A stretch of 64,000 nucleotides of DNA from Aquimarina sp. Aq78. Its GTDB lineage: Bacteria; Bacteroidota; Bacteroidia; Flavobacteriales; Flavobacteriaceae. The notes below the pieces were generated by a model. That model did not search any database and was not told the DNA's origin. It saw only the letters and a list, made by a program, of their open reading frames with translations. This document shows, piece by piece, positions 18,318 through 27,712 of this stretch; position 1 is the first letter of the stretch; the number at the start of each line of letters is the position of its first letter. The DNA is taken from assembly GCF_900299525.1 (NCBI RefSeq), contig NZ_OMKA01000007.1, positions 108,198 to 172,197 of the forward strand, in the 5' to 3' direction. The translations under genes and the position numbers were made by a program.

Positions 18318-18902
18318 ATGAGAAAATTAATCGCTGCTATAGCAGTATTACTGGTAATATCTTTAACTTCTTCATGCGCAAGAAAAATTACACGTGTAGC
18401 TCCGGATACACAAATTGATATTAGCGGACGATGGAATGATACTGATTCACGCTTTGCAGCAGAAGAACTAACACAAGAAGTACTTACAGCAAACTGGATA
18501 ACCGATCATGTTCAGGAAAAAGGAAAAAAACCGGTGGTTATAGTTGGTTTAATACGTAATAAATCACATGAGCATATAGAAAGTGAAACCTTTATTAAAG
18601 ATATAGAGAAGGCATTTATTCAACGACAAAAAGTTAGAGTAGTACAAGGTGGCAAAATGCGTGAAGAACTAAGAGCAGAACGTGCTGATCAACAAGACAA
18701 TTCCTCTATATCTACAGTCAAAAAATTTGGATTAGAAACCGGAGCAGATTATATGCTTCAAGGTAATATTAACTCTATAGTTGATGCACATAAAAGGGAC
18801 AAAGTAGTATACTATCAAATCGACCTGGAGCTAACAAATATTCAGACTAATGAAAAAGTATGGATCGGAGATAAAAAAATAAAAAAGTTTGTTAAAAACT
18901 AA
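18318..18902 (+). CDS. LpoB-like lipoprotein (penicillin-binding protein activator family)
   Basis: A 194-residue lipoprotein with lipobox 'LTSSC' (Cys about 20). It has the LpoB/COG3417 core: 'IDISGRWNDTDSRFAAEEL', 'KPVVIVGLIRNKSHEHIES', 'FIKDIEKAFI' and the closing 'DLELTNIQTNEKVWIGDKKI'. In enterobacteria LpoB is an outer membrane lipoprotein that activates PBP1b; whether that holds in Bacteroidota is unproven. Here it is grouped with a COG3014-like lipoprotein and a small secreted protein, an arrangement that suggests an envelope-assembly role. Confidence 0.85.
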   Translation: MRKLIAAIAVLLVISLTSSCARKITRVAPDTQIDISGRWNDTDSRFAAEELTQEVLTANWITDHVQEKGKKPVVIVGLIRNKSHEHIESETFIKDIEKAFIQRQKVRVVQGGKMREELRAERADQQDNSSISTVKKFGLETGADYMLQGNINSIVDAHKRDKVVYYQIDLELTNIQTNEKVWIGDKKIKKFVKN

Positions 18903-18933
18903 TTCTTGATACTCTAAATTCAAACAAAACACC

Positions 18934-18957
18934 AAGCTTTCTCAGGAAAGCTTTTTT
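18934..18957 (+). terminator. Hairpin terminator between the LpoB-like and COG3014-like genes
   Basis: An 8-base perfect stem (18934-18941 with 18946-18953), TCAG loop and a short T run. It lies inside the apparent operon, so it may attenuate rather than stop transcription. Confidence 0.7.
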
Positions 18958-18968
18958 GATAATTGAAT

Positions 18969-20384
18969 ATGATCCATATAAAAATGATCTTTCGTGCTGC
19001 ACTATTGTGTTGCCTTTCAATATTGCTTAGCAATTGTGGTAGTTATCATACCAAGAGTGCACTTTTTCAAGGAAAGGTACAACAAGGTGATGTAGAAGGT
19101 GCTATGGAGGTAATTGAGAAAAATAAATTTTTAGGAAAACCCAGAAATCATCTTCTATACTTATTAGAAAAAGGGAAATTAGCATACCTGGCAGGTAATT
19201 ATACCTTAAGTAATAAACTTTTAAACGAAGCAGATCTGTTTATAGAATCTAATAAAAGAGCTATAGGAAATCAAGTTCTGGGAATTCTTTTAAATCCCGA
19301 AAAAGAAACATATAAAGGTGAAGATTTTGAAAAAGTTGCAATACACTATTACAAAGCACTTAATTATATTTTTTTAAACAAATACGACGAAGCCATCGTT
19401 GAAGCTAAACGCATTTCATTACAACTACAAAGAATAAATGAAAATTATCCTCCTGAGAAAAAGAATAGATATAATGATGATGCATTTGCTCATATATTGC
19501 AAGGTCTATTATACGAAGCTTCAGGAGATATAAACAATGCATTTATTGCGTATCGCAATGCTGTAGACTTATATATAGAAAACCAAGGTAATTATATTGG
19601 AGTTAATATACCCGAGCAACTATGCCAGGATATGTTTTATACAGCAAGTGTCATGGGATTTACCGATGAAATAGAACGTTATGAAAATCTATTAAACACT
19701 ACCTATATTCCTAAAAAAACCACTGAAGGCGGAGAAGCAATTATTTTTTGGGAAAACGGACTGGCTCCTTATAAAGATGAAACCTTTTATACGTTTACCA
19801 TCTTACCAGGTAACGAAATCGGGTTTCTAACCATCATCAATGAAGATCTCTCTTTAAATTTACCATTACCGATACCAACTGGAGGAGATAATAATTCTGA
19901 TTTTTCTGATCTGGATATTTTTAATGTTGCATTCCCTAAATATGTGAGCCAGCAATCTCTATACAATAATGCAGAGATACAAGTAGATAGTTTATCATAT
20001 TCCTTTGAACTAACACAAGATTATGAAGAAATTGCTTTTAAAACTTTAAAAGACAGAACATTTAGAGAAATCGGAAAAATAGCTTTGCGCCTAGGAACAA
20101 AGAAAGTTTCAGAATATATAGTAAAAAACCAAAATAACGACTTAGGAGCTTTATTGGGTGTTTTTAATGCATTAACCGAAGGTGCCGATACACGTAATTG
20201 GCAGAGTTTACCTAAAAAAATATTTTATACTCGAGTCCCATTAAAGAAAGGAGAAAATACTTTAACCGTTAAACTACGTACAAATCAAGAAGTGCTAACT
20301 TCTAAAAATATCCTCATACAGGGAACCGGAGGAATTCAATTTGAAAAAATCACAACCCCAAGAGTTTCTCATCCCAGTCAATAA
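18969..20384 (+). CDS. COG3014-like TPR-containing lipoprotein
   Basis: A 471-residue lipoprotein with lipobox 'ILLSNC'. The ATG at 18969 is taken; 18984 is an equally possible start and 18963 would be TTG. The N-terminal half is made of TPR-like helices ('LEKGKLAYLAGNYTLSNKLL', 'HYYKALNYIFLNKYDEAIVE', 'HILQGLLYEASGDINNAFIA'). The C-terminal half is beta-rich with 'IFWENGLAPYKDE' and 'RNWQSLPKKIFYTRVPL', a pattern known from COG3014 proteins found next to LpoB/CsgG-type lipoproteins. The precise role is not known; outer-membrane localisation is inferred. Confidence 0.78.
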   Translation: MIHIKMIFRAALLCCLSILLSNCGSYHTKSALFQGKVQQGDVEGAMEVIEKNKFLGKPRNHLLYLLEKGKLAYLAGNYTLSNKLLNEADLFIESNKRAIGNQVLGILLNPEKETYKGEDFEKVAIHYYKALNYIFLNKYDEAIVEAKRISLQLQRINENYPPEKKNRYNDDAFAHILQGLLYEASGDINNAFIAYRNAVDLYIENQGNYIGVNIPEQLCQDMFYTASVMGFTDEIERYENLLNTTYIPKKTTEGGEAIIFWENGLAPYKDETFYTFTILPGNEIGFLTIINEDLSLNLPLPIPTGGDNNSDFSDLDIFNVAFPKYVSQQSLYNNAEIQVDSLSYSFELTQDYEEIAFKTLKDRTFREIGKIALRLGTKKVSEYIVKNQNNDLGALLGVFNALTEGADTRNWQSLPKKIFYTRVPLKKGENTLTVKLRTNQEVLTSKNILIQGTGGIQFEKITTPRVSHPSQ

Positions 20385-20401
20385 TCAATCTTGTTTATCT
20401 T

Positions 20402-21688
20402 CTAAAGTGTTTTAGCTACTTTTTGTACTACAGCAATAGTTTCATCCAGGTCTTCATAAGTAAGTGCCTCGGTTATAAACCAGGTCTCAAAAGCACTTGG
20501 TGCTATATAAACACCGTTGTCTAGCATCCCATGAAAAAACTTTTTAAAAGTGTCGTTATTGCCTTTTGCAGCAGTATCAAAATCCACCACCGCATCCTCT
20601 GCAAAATGAACCGAAATCATAGAACCAATTCTATTGATCGTATACGTGATATTATGCTCATCCAAAGCATTAGCAATTCCATGATGTAAGTATTCGGTCT
20701 TATCGGTCAGGCTTTTAAAAATCTCCGGGGTACTATTCAACTCGGTAAGCATTGCTAATCCTGCCGCCATAGCTAATGGATTACCACTCAAGGTTCCTGC
20801 CTGATACACTGGCCCAAGAGGTGCCAAGTGATTCATAATTTCAGAACGTGCTGCAAAAGCTCCAACAGGTAACCCTCCTCCAATTACTTTACCAAAAGTA
20901 ACAATATCGGCATCTACACCTGTAAGTTCTTGTGCTCCTCCTTTTGCTAATCTAAAACCGGTCATTACCTCATCAAAAATTAACAATATATCATGAGCAT
21001 CACATAAAGACCTTAATCCTTCTAAAAATCCTTTTACTGGTGGAATACATCCCATGTTTCCGGCAATAGGTTCTATAATAATACAAGAAATCTCTCCTTT
21101 ATTAGACATGATAATACGTTCTACATGATCCAAATCATTATACCTTGCTAATAAAGTATCTTGTGCTGTTCCTTTAGTTACACCCGGACTGTTAGGGCTT
21201 CCAAAGGTAACTGCACCACTTCCTGCCTGGATCAGGAAAGAATCGCTATGCCCGTGATAACACCCTGAAAATTTAATAATCTTATCCTTTCCGGTATATC
21301 CACGTGCTAATCGTACAGCACTCATACAGGCTTCGGTACCCGAGTTTACAAATCGTATTTTATCGATATTAGGTACCATGGCAACAGCAAGTTCTGCAAT
21401 CTGAGTTTCAATTTCTGTTGGCATTCCAAAACTAGTTCCTTTTTTGGCCTTATCAATAACGGCATCCACTACAGGAGGATGCGCATGTCCCAAAATCATA
21501 GGCCCCCATGAATTGATATAATCTATCAATCGATTACCATCTTCATCATATAAATATGCTCCTTTGGCCTCTGTAACAAATATAGGATCTCCTCCTACAG
21601 CTTTGAAGGCTCGTACTGGTGAGTTAACCCCTCCCGGGATCACTTTTTGCGCTGCTGTAAATAATGCGCTACTTCTTTTATAGATCAT
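20402..21688 (-). CDS. hemL: Glutamate-1-semialdehyde 2,1-aminomutase
   Basis: A 428-residue class III PLP aminotransferase converting glutamate-1-semialdehyde to 5-aminolevulinate in C5-pathway haem synthesis. The PLP lysine is K267 in '[12 protein letters not shown]', and the aspartate that contacts the pyridine nitrogen is D239 in '[10 protein letters not shown]'. Near the N-terminus is '[11 protein letters not shown]', characteristic of HemL. The length matches. It is the last gene of a minus-strand run, two bases after the glucosaminidase gene. Confidence 0.96.
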   Translation of the reverse strand: MIYKRSSALFTAAQKVIPGGVNSPVRAFKAVGGDPIFVTEAKGAYLYDEDGNRLIDYINSWGPMILGHAHPPVVDAVIDKAKKGTSFGMPTEIETQIAELAVAMVPNIDKIRFVNSGTEACMSAVRLARGYTGKDKIIKFSGCYHGHSDSFLIQAGSGAVTFGSPNSPGVTKGTAQDTLLARYNDLDHVERIIMSNKGEISCIIIEPIAGNMGCIPPVKGFLEGLRSLCDAHDILLIFDEVMTGFRLAKGGAQELTGVDADIVTFGKVIGGGLPVGAFAARSEIMNHLAPLGPVYQAGTLSGNPLAMAAGLAMLTELNSTPEIFKSLTDKTEYLHHGIANALDEHNITYTINRIGSMISVHFAEDAVVDFDTAAKGNNDTFKKFFHGMLDNGVYIAPSAFETWFITEALTYEDLDETIAVVQKVAKTL

Positions 21689-21690
21689 GC

Positions 21691-22563
21691 TTAATTAAAA
21701 TCTTCTTCCTCTTCGTCGGCAACTGCTACTTTAAGAACTTGCCCGACCGAGATATTATTATTGACCAGATTATTAAATGCTTTGAGTTCCTCTACAGAGA
21801 TCTTATATCTCCTGGAAATCGAATATAGAGTGTCCCCTTTTTTTACTGTATAGCCATCCTTATTAGAAATGGAAGTTATAACCGCAACAGCTTCGCTTTT
21901 TTTACTTTTCCTTAAAGGTTTTGTACCAAGCACCTCATCGTCAAATTTATCTAAATCATAACGTTCTATAATGGCAATAAGTTTTTGTGGATATTTCTTA
22001 TCGGTAGCATAGCCTGCTTCACGTAGACCACGTGCCCAAGATTTATAATCCTTTTGTTTAAATGTAAACAGTCTGGAATATCGTTTTCTATCTTTTAAGA
22101 ATAAAGAATGATCTCTAAATGATTCGCTTGCCTTATTGTATTTTCTAAAACATTCCTGAGAACGATCATCATCATGATATACCCGATCTCCTTCCCAATC
22201 ATGGCATTTAATCCCAAAATGGTTTCTTGCTTTTTGTGTTAGATCTCCATATCCGGCTCCAGACTCCAATATTCCTTGTGCTAAGGTGATACTGGCCGGG
22301 ATCCCGTAAGTTTTCATTTCACTTTTAGCAATACCCGAGAACTCATGAATATAGCGTTGCACTTTATCGGTATACGATAATACAGGAAGTGGTTTTCTGG
22401 TAGTATGTTCTTCTACTATAACTTTTTTAGGACTTTGCTCAGTCTTGGTTATAACCGTCTGTTTAGGTTTAGGTTTATGCGTTCTCGAAGATGTTACCTT
22501 TTTGCTTCCTCCGCAAGAAATCATAACCATAGCAATACATAACAATACAATAAATTTCCTCAT
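21691..22563 (-). CDS. LysM-containing glucosaminidase lipoprotein
   Basis: A 290-residue peptidoglycan hydrolase. ATG 22563, directly after the upstream stop codon, gives a good lipoprotein signal ending 'MVMISC'; a TTG at 22575 is less likely. After a Lys/Thr-rich linker there is a FlgJ/Auto-type N-acetylglucosaminidase domain (about 70-210), with '[15 protein letters not shown]' holding the catalytic Glu and 'HFGIKCHDW' following. The C-terminus has one LysM domain (about 235-283, '[20 protein letters not shown]'). It is expected to sit in the outer membrane facing the cell wall and to act in wall turnover or daughter-cell separation. Confidence 0.9.
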   Translation of the reverse strand: MRKFIVLLCIAMVMISCGGSKKVTSSRTHKPKPKQTVITKTEQSPKKVIVEEHTTRKPLPVLSYTDKVQRYIHEFSGIAKSEMKTYGIPASITLAQGILESGAGYGDLTQKARNHFGIKCHDWEGDRVYHDDDRSQECFRKYNKASESFRDHSLFLKDRKRYSRLFTFKQKDYKSWARGLREAGYATDKKYPQKLIAIIERYDLDKFDDEVLGTKPLRKSKKSEAVAVITSISNKDGYTVKKGDTLYSISRRYKISVEELKAFNNLVNNNISVGQVLKVAVADEEEEDFN

Positions 22564-22564
22564 T

Positions 22565-23512
22565 TTAATAATCAAATGTAATAAGGGGTAGTTTCTTTTT
22601 CTTTAATTTTTTGTTCATTCCGGCTATCCCTTGCAAACCACCGGTATGAATGGCTAAAATACGAGTATTTTTCTTAAAAACACCTTTTTGTGCCAGGTCA
22701 AAAATACCAAAAACCATCTTAACTGTATAGACTGGATCTAATGCAATATGTTGCTGATCGCTAAACACATTCATAAACTCAACTCCTTCCTGGTTTATTT
22801 TACCATATCCTCCAAAATGATATTCATGAATGAGTCTCCAATTGGTTTTTGATGTATATTTTTTAATCTCTTTGTCGAGAAAATCACCTTTTAAAGCAGG
22901 AAATCCCATAACGGTCTGATGAGGCCCTGTACTATTAATGATTCCTGCGATTGTGCCTCCCGTTCCTACTGCACAACAAATAACATCATAGGTATTATCT
23001 TGCGTAGTTAATATTTCCCCACAACCCCTAACAGCCAGATCATTAGTTCCTCCTTCGGGGATAATATAACATGAACCGAACTCATCCTTTAGTTGTTCTA
23101 AAAAAGCTGAAGATGTTTTATCTCGATATGCTGTTCTGCTAATAAACTTAAGACGCATTCCTGAAGCACTAGCAAATCGAAGGGTATCATTTTCTGATAG
23201 CGTTTTCTCAAGATTGCCAGCCAGTTCTTCTCCTCTAATAATTCCTATGGTTTGTAATCCCATCATTTCTCCTGCAGCAGCAGTTGCAGCAATATGATTG
23301 CTATATGCTCCTCCAAAGGTAAGTACAGTAGTGCAACCAGACCTCTTAGCTTCAATAAGGTTATATTTTAATTTTCTGAATTTATTCCCCGAAACGTCTT
23401 TATGAATTTGATCTTCTCTTTTGATATCAAGAAACACTCCGGCTTTGTCCAAAATAGAATGTGTAATCGATTGATTTTTTGAAAGTGGTGTTTCCGAAGA
23501 AAAAATGTGCAT
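22565..23512 (-). CDS. ACC deaminase / D-cysteine desulfhydrase family PLP enzyme
   Basis: A 315-residue fold-type II PLP enzyme of the 1-aminocyclopropane-1-carboxylate deaminase/D-cysteine desulfhydrase group. The PLP lysine lies in '[13 protein letters not shown]' (about residues 43-51). '[17 protein letters not shown]' is the substrate-site signature, and '[13 protein letters not shown]' is the phosphate loop. Members release ammonia from ACC, D-cysteine or related D-amino acids, and most bacterial homologues are not true ACC deaminases. It is followed at once by the glucosaminidase gene, and starts one base before the small HExxH gene ends. Confidence 0.85.
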   Translation of the reverse strand: MHIFSSETPLSKNQSITHSILDKAGVFLDIKREDQIHKDVSGNKFRKLKYNLIEAKRSGCTTVLTFGGAYSNHIAATAAAGEMMGLQTIGIIRGEELAGNLEKTLSENDTLRFASASGMRLKFISRTAYRDKTSSAFLEQLKDEFGSCYIIPEGGTNDLAVRGCGEILTTQDNTYDVICCAVGTGGTIAGIINSTGPHQTVMGFPALKGDFLDKEIKKYTSKTNWRLIHEYHFGGYGKINQEGVEFMNVFSDQQHIALDPVYTVKMVFGIFDLAQKGVFKKNTRILAIHTGGLQGIAGMNKKLKKKKLPLITFDY

Positions 23513-23839
23513 TTATCGATATTTAATAAAACTCCAGAGTTTTCTGGTTTTGAGATAATCGAGGTTATCTTCATTAAGATATGCTTCTCTCTCAAAAGAA
23601 ATATTACGATAGGCTTGCTGTAAATTTCTATATTGAATAACTCTAAACAAATATTCTGTAAAGTAAAAAATATAAAAAGGCACAACTAACAGTTCTGCCT
23701 GCTGTCTTAAATGGATTTTTTCGTGATTAATAAAGACTTCATCCTCTTTGAGGAAAGAATTATTAATCACAATAAAAGGCCAAAGAGCGATCCCAACAAA
23801 ATGGCGACCTATCAAATATTTGTTAACAACAATGGGCAT
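23513..23839 (-). CDS. Small HExxH-motif membrane-associated protein
   Basis: A 108-residue protein using ATG 23839; a TTG at 23875 would overlap the divergent DUF5522 gene. It carries 'FINHEKIHLRQQAEL', an HExxH motif in a helix, then a hydrophobic stretch 'LVVPFYIFYFTEYLFRVIQY' and 'SFEREAYLNEDNLDYL' with a possible third metal ligand Glu. Similar short proteins occur widely in flavobacteria and resemble a stripped-down M48/M56 peptidase. The first gene of the hemL-containing minus-strand run. Confidence 0.65.
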   Translation of the reverse strand: MPIVVNKYLIGRHFVGIALWPFIVINNSFLKEDEVFINHEKIHLRQQAELLVVPFYIFYFTEYLFRVIQYRNLQQAYRNISFEREAYLNEDNLDYLKTRKLWSFIKYR

Positions 23840-23854
23840 ATAACTGCAAGATAC

Positions 23855-23862
23855 TATTTTTG
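23855..23862 (+). promoter_or_regulatory. Candidate -7 box of the DUF5522 gene
   Basis: TATTTTTG matches TAnnTTTG and ends only five bases before the ATG at 23868. If used, the transcript would be leaderless or nearly so. Confidence 0.35.
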
Positions 23863-23867
23863 TAACT

Positions 23868-24044
23868 ATGGACAATCCTAAAAAAGTATTAACTCCAAAA
23901 GAAGGAGATTATTATATTACTCCAGAAGGGTATCGTTGTTTTACAGAACAATATCACCTAAGAAGAGGCTATTGTTGTGAGAGTGGTTGCAGGCATTGCC
24001 CATATGGCTATGACAAAAAAACAAATAGTTATTCTAAAAAATAG
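23868..24044 (+). CDS. DUF5522 small cysteine-rich protein
   Basis: A 58-residue protein with the complete DUF5522 signature: 'CFTEQYHLRRGYCCESGCRH' followed by 'CPYGY'. Five Cys (residues 24, 36, 37, 41, 44) and two His (30, 43) suggest metal or Fe-S binding. The function is unknown. It is divergent from the HExxH gene, with the two starts 28 bases apart. The frame 23977-24195 that overlaps its end has no coding character. Confidence 0.88.
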   Translation: MDNPKKVLTPKEGDYYITPEGYRCFTEQYHLRRGYCCESGCRHCPYGYDKKTNSYSKK

Positions 24045-24199
24045 ATTTGCTATCTGTCTCATGGTACGATTATTGTGGTTAAATTTGTATATAATAGCTA
24101 TTGTTAAACCAATATCAAGTGCTTATAAAATGATTGATGAAAACGTATTTTTATTTTCTGATCATCACGACATATTTGATATTATAAAAAACTAGGATT

Positions 24200-24730
24200 A
24201 TGAAATTTTTTTCACTTTTATCATTAATCCTTATCATAACTCTTAGTTCTTGCTCCACAGTGCGTGTTGCTTCGGATTATGATAAGCAGGCTGATTTTAA
24301 TACTTATAAAAGCTTTGCGTTTTACAAGCCTGGAATCGACAAAGCAGAAATTAGCGATCTTGACAAAAAACGTATCCTGCGTGCTATCGAAGCAGATATG
24401 ACCTCAAAAGGTTTTGCAAAATCAGCAAATCCAGATGTACTGGTAAGTATTTTTACAAAAACTAAGGAAAATGTAAACATCTATCAAAATAATTACGGAT
24501 GGGGTTATGGATGGGGATGGAATCCATGGTTCTGGGGAGCTGGATACAATACTGTTTCTACGACTACAGAAGGCACTCTCTATATAGACCTTATAGATGC
24601 CTCTAAAAAGGAATTGGTCTGGCAAGGAATGGGTTCTGCAGCATTAACCAAGGATGTGAACAAAAAGCAAGAAAAAATGAATGAGATTGTTACCGCTATC
24701 TTAGAAAAATATCCACCACAGGAACGTTAA
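24200..24730 (+). CDS. DUF4136 lipoprotein
   Basis: A 176-residue lipoprotein with lipobox 'TLSSC' (Cys about 16). The DUF4136 pattern is 'DYDKQADFNTYKSFAFY', then 'KRILRAIEADMTSKGF' and the C-terminal 'GTLYIDLIDASKKELVWQG'. A Gly/Trp/Tyr-rich insert ('GWGYGWGWNPWFWGAGYN') precedes the last strand. The family is widespread in Gram-negative outer membranes with no settled function. It is terminated by the hairpin at 24756. Confidence 0.88.
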   Translation: MKFFSLLSLILIITLSSCSTVRVASDYDKQADFNTYKSFAFYKPGIDKAEISDLDKKRILRAIEADMTSKGFAKSANPDVLVSIFTKTKENVNIYQNNYGWGYGWGWNPWFWGAGYNTVSTTTEGTLYIDLIDASKKELVWQGMGSAALTKDVNKKQEKMNEIVTAILEKYPPQER

Positions 24731-24755
24731 AAAAATACTCTTTTATTTATATTAC

Positions 24756-24790
24756 AAATAGCCTTTCTTTATAAGAAGGCTATTTTTTTG
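24756..24790 (+). terminator. Rho-independent terminator after the DUF4136 gene
   Basis: A perfect 10-base stem (24756-24765 with 24776-24785), 10-base loop and a T7 run overlapping the stem end. Confidence 0.88.
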
Positions 24791-24824
24791 TGTACATTTA
24801 TACTCAACTTGATACTATAGATGT

Positions 24825-25436
24825 ATGCGTAATTTTCTACTCGGTGCACTTTTAACAGCACTCTTGGTATTTGGAATCAAATATATTATTGATCAATCTA
24901 ATACCCAAAAAACAGAAGTGGCATCTTCTGGTCTTATTCTGGATCAAATCAAAAACGTTGGTAAGCTCGTGGTTACAGAAGGACACTTTTCTGATATAAT
25001 TACTTATAAAAATGACAAAACCTATTTTAAAGTAATCTCATCAAAGAAAAAAATAATTGTAATGGTCAATGCCAATGTACAAGTCTCTTATGACTTAAGA
25101 AAGATTGAGCATGTTATTGATCAAGAAACAAAAACACTTACTATAACAAAAATCCCTGCTGCAGAGGTTAATATTAATCCGGAAATAAAATATCATGATA
25201 TTGAAGAGGGGATTATTAATAAATTTAACCCCGAAGATCATAACGCTATACGTAAAATAGTGATGGAACAATTAGATAAAAAAGTAAAAAAATCTACACT
25301 TGTTACCAATTCACAAAATCGACTCATTAGTGAATTGCAGAAAATATATATCCTTACTAATTCTCTGGGTTGGACGTTAAAATATAAGGATGCAACGATA
25401 GACAGTCAAATAGGTGTAAAAGAATTAATATTTTAA
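24825..25436 (+). CDS. DUF4230 membrane-anchored protein
   Basis: A 203-residue protein with one N-terminal membrane anchor (about 4-22) and a long extracytoplasmic domain of DUF4230 type: 'ILDQIKNVGKLVVTEGHFSD', 'VQVSYDLRKIEHVID', and C-terminal 'AIRKIVMEQLDKKVKKSTLV'. The pattern (beta strands then a long helix) recalls membrane-bound stomatin-like or IpgC-unrelated scaffolds, but function is unknown. It stands alone between two hairpins. Confidence 0.85.
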   Translation: MRNFLLGALLTALLVFGIKYIIDQSNTQKTEVASSGLILDQIKNVGKLVVTEGHFSDIITYKNDKTYFKVISSKKKIIVMVNANVQVSYDLRKIEHVIDQETKTLTITKIPAAEVNINPEIKYHDIEEGIINKFNPEDHNAIRKIVMEQLDKKVKKSTLVTNSQNRLISELQKIYILTNSLGWTLKYKDATIDSQIGVKELIF

Positions 25437-25453
25437 ATCTTAAACTATACATC

Positions 25454-25484
25454 AAAAAAAATGGGAAGAAATAATTCTTCCCAT
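25454..25484 (-). terminator. Terminator for minus-strand transcription
   Basis: A perfect 10-base stem (25461-25470 with 25475-25484), ATAA loop. The T run lies on the minus strand (25460-25454), so it best serves the GNAT gene at 25700, 215 bases away. It may also stop the DUF4230 transcript. Confidence 0.7.
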
Positions 25485-25699
25485 CTATAAATTTAAAAAA
25501 ATCTGAATTACAGAATTCATTTTGTCCCTTAAACTCTAGTGTTATTACAGATTTACAAATTTGTTACTTCTTTATAACGTTTTACTTTCTAGATACCCTA
25601 CCCCCCTTTGTCAAAAAAAAAATAAAAATTTTAATATCTCTAAAAAGGTATTCAACTTCTTTAATATGATATCTTAATTCATCGGTATCATCAGGTGTT

Positions 25700-26200
25700 C
25701 TATTTTCTTAATCTATATTTTCGTTCTATACTATTTTCTTTTTCTGCATAAAATTCTTCAACATAATTCATTTCTTTTTCAAGAATACGTATAGAACCTA
25801 TATTATCTTTACTTGCGTATGCAGTTAACTCATCTAATTTAATTTGATCAAAACAGTATCCAAACAATCCTTTTGCTATTTCTCTACCAAATCCATTTCC
25901 CCAGAAACACTCTCTTAACCGATAAGCTATTTCAAATTCTGATCTATCATTTTCATATACTCCACATATACCTACCAATTGATCACTATTACGTTCTATT
26001 ACTGCCCAGATTTTAAAAAAAATATCAGTATCCTTATAATATCCAATAAAACGATTCAATTCTTGCTTACTCTCCTCAAAATTCATCGTTTTTTTGATAT
26101 ATCTCATTACATTGGGGTTGCCTTGCATATCATAAAAAGACTCTAGGTCACTATCCTCTAGATGTCTCACAAACAGTTTTTTTGTTTCAAATAGTATCAT
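25700..26200 (-). CDS. RimJ/RimL-type GNAT acetyltransferase
   Basis: A 166-residue acetyltransferase. ATG 26200 is preferred over an in-frame GTG at 26206. It opens with 'FETKKLFVRHLEDSDLESFY', the RimJ-type beginning, and has motif A 'IAYRLRECFWGNGFGREIAK' with the GNGFGxE acetyl-CoA loop, then 'LDELTAYASKDNIGSIRILE'. The substrate is unknown. It is an isolated gene with about 180 bases to the divergent cytochrome operon; that gap holds two A/T-rich hairpins (around 26257-26282 and 26298-26322) of uncertain meaning. Confidence 0.87.
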   Translation of the reverse strand: MILFETKKLFVRHLEDSDLESFYDMQGNPNVMRYIKKTMNFEESKQELNRFIGYYKDTDIFFKIWAVIERNSDQLVGICGVYENDRSEFEIAYRLRECFWGNGFGREIAKGLFGYCFDQIKLDELTAYASKDNIGSIRILEKEMNYVEEFYAEKENSIERKYRLRK

Positions 26201-26390
26201 TTTCACTTTACAGATTACACATTATCATACATGACCATTTCTTTTTAAAGTTATCCCAAACCTCTTTTTTCCTTTAGAGGTTCTACTCATAAAAAAGGTA
26301 CAAGATTTTGTAACCTTTTCTCAAAAAAATTATCAAAAGACAAAAGCATGAGACAAAATTTAAAATAAATATAAACCAAACACACAAATT

Positions 26391-26762
26391 ATGAAATCAA
26401 TATCAAACATTAACAAGGTTCTAGTTGTGGTTATCTTAATAATTGGATATAGTTGTTCTAGTGATAGCGAAGATGATATTGCACCGCCCCCACCGCCTCC
26501 TATGGGTGAAAAACTTACTTATACTGCAAATATCAAAAGTATAATTGATTCTAATTGTATTGGGTGTCATGCAAACCCTCCTGTAAATGGGGCTCCTTTT
26601 CCTTTGATAACTTTTCAAAATGTGAGCAACAACGCTTCTGCTATACTTAATGCTGTTTCAAAACAAACAGGTGAATCAGCAGCTATGCCACCCTCGGGAA
26701 GATTACCACAGGGAACAATAGATAATATTGATCAATGGATCAGAGATGGATCATTAGAGTAA
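26391..26762 (+). CDS. Mono-haem cytochrome c lipoprotein
   Basis: A 123-residue lipoprotein (lipobox 'IIGYSC', Cys 22) with a Pro-rich linker of seven prolines. One c-type haem site is present, C56-I-G-C59-H60, and a likely axial Met occurs in 'AAMPPSGRLP'. The C-terminal 'IDNIDQWIRDGSLE' is the usual last helix of this small cytochrome group. It is exposed on the outer surface or in the periplasm and is the first gene of a four-gene operon (YceI, OB-fold, DUF5777). A role in electron transfer is inferred; the partner is unknown. Confidence 0.9.
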   Translation: MKSISNINKVLVVVILIIGYSCSSDSEDDIAPPPPPPMGEKLTYTANIKSIIDSNCIGCHANPPVNGAPFPLITFQNVSNNASAILNAVSKQTGESAAMPPSGRLPQGTIDNIDQWIRDGSLE

Positions 26763-26767
26763 TCAAA

Positions 26768-27313
26768 ATGAAAGTATTCACAATCATATTTTGCCTGTTC
26801 ATCACTAGTGTTTCTCTTTCTCAAGAAAAATATATAGAAAAAAAAGGAACTATTGTTTTTGAGGCTTCTGAAAAAACATTTGAACCTGTTAAGGCCAAAA
26901 ACACATCTGTTACTACAATTCTCAATATCAATACCGGTGAAATAGCTTCATTGGCTTTGATGAAAGAATTTAGATTCAGAAATGCTTTAATGGAGGAACA
27001 TTTTAATGAAAACTATATCGAATCAGACACCTATTCTAAAACCATTTTTAGAGGAAAAATTATAAGATTTAATTTTTTTGAATTATCCGAACAAGAAAAA
27101 GAATTTAAAGTTAACGGACAGCTTAAACTACACGGTAAAGAACAAAACATCGAATCGATACTATATATATCAAAAAAAGATGAACACATCTTTATACATG
27201 GAAACTTTGCTGTTGCCCCACAGGATTTTGATATCTCTATTCCAAAAATAGTAAGAAATAAAATAGCAAAACAAGTAAAGGTGTCCGTTGATTTTAAATT
27301 AAAACAACAATGA
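26768..27313 (+). CDS. YceI-family periplasmic protein
   Basis: A 181-residue secreted protein. ATG 26768 begins the signal peptide MKVFTIIFCLF..., and an upstream start at 26735 overlaps the cytochrome gene. The mature sequence has the YceI lipocalin-like fold: 'GTIVFEASEKTFEPVKAKN', 'FRNALMEEHFNENYIESD' and 'VNGQLKLHGKEQNIE'. YceI proteins bind isoprenoid or other amphiphilic lipids, and some bind quinones. It starts five bases after the cytochrome stop and overlaps the next gene by four bases (ATGA), so the three are tightly coupled. Confidence 0.88.
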   Translation: MKVFTIIFCLFITSVSLSQEKYIEKKGTIVFEASEKTFEPVKAKNTSVTTILNINTGEIASLALMKEFRFRNALMEEHFNENYIESDTYSKTIFRGKIIRFNFFELSEQEKEFKVNGQLKLHGKEQNIESILYISKKDEHIFIHGNFAVAPQDFDISIPKIVRNKIAKQVKVSVDFKLKQQ

Positions 27314-27702
27314 AAACCAAAAACTTTATCATTCTTGCTCTGGTATTTTTAGGAGCTATAGGCTTTGTCTTATTCAGTTATGCACAAAAAGAGCATAGAA
27401 TTATACATACTGAAAAAGCAGGTATCAGTACTACAGCCATTACATTCTATTCAGCATATACCAGAGACAAAGAAGCATTTAATGCCTCTCATCTTGACAA
27501 AGCGGTAGAATTAAAAGGTCGGATTACTGCAATAGAATCTAATAGTATTGTTCTAGATCAAAAAATAGCAGTGACTTTAGAAAGAGGTCTTATAGCTTTA
27601 AAAATCAACAAAAAAATAACTATCAAAGGAAGATATGTTGGATTTGATGATCTCTTAGAGCAGCTTAAAATAGACCAGGCTGAAGTTACAAGCACCCAAT
27701 AA
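27310..27702 (+). CDS. OB-fold (tRNA_anti-like) membrane-anchored protein
   Basis: A 130-residue protein with a single N-terminal membrane segment (about 5-24) and an OB-fold of the 'tRNA_anti-like' type: 'AVELKGRITAIESNSIVLDQ', 'ITIKGRYVGFDDLLEQLKID'. In this family the name is historical and does not imply tRNA binding. It overlaps the YceI gene by four bases and precedes DUF5777 by ten, a gene order I have seen conserved in this phylum, though the pathway is not defined. Confidence 0.82.
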   Translation: MKTKNFIILALVFLGAIGFVLFSYAQKEHRIIHTEKAGISTTAITFYSAYTRDKEAFNASHLDKAVELKGRITAIESNSIVLDQKIAVTLERGLIALKINKKITIKGRYVGFDDLLEQLKIDQAEVTSTQ

Positions 27703-27712
27703 ATTTAATGTT

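Noticed and set aside
23977..24195. A 72-codon frame starting with GTG
   Set aside because: It overlaps the real DUF5522 gene in another frame and has no recognisable features.
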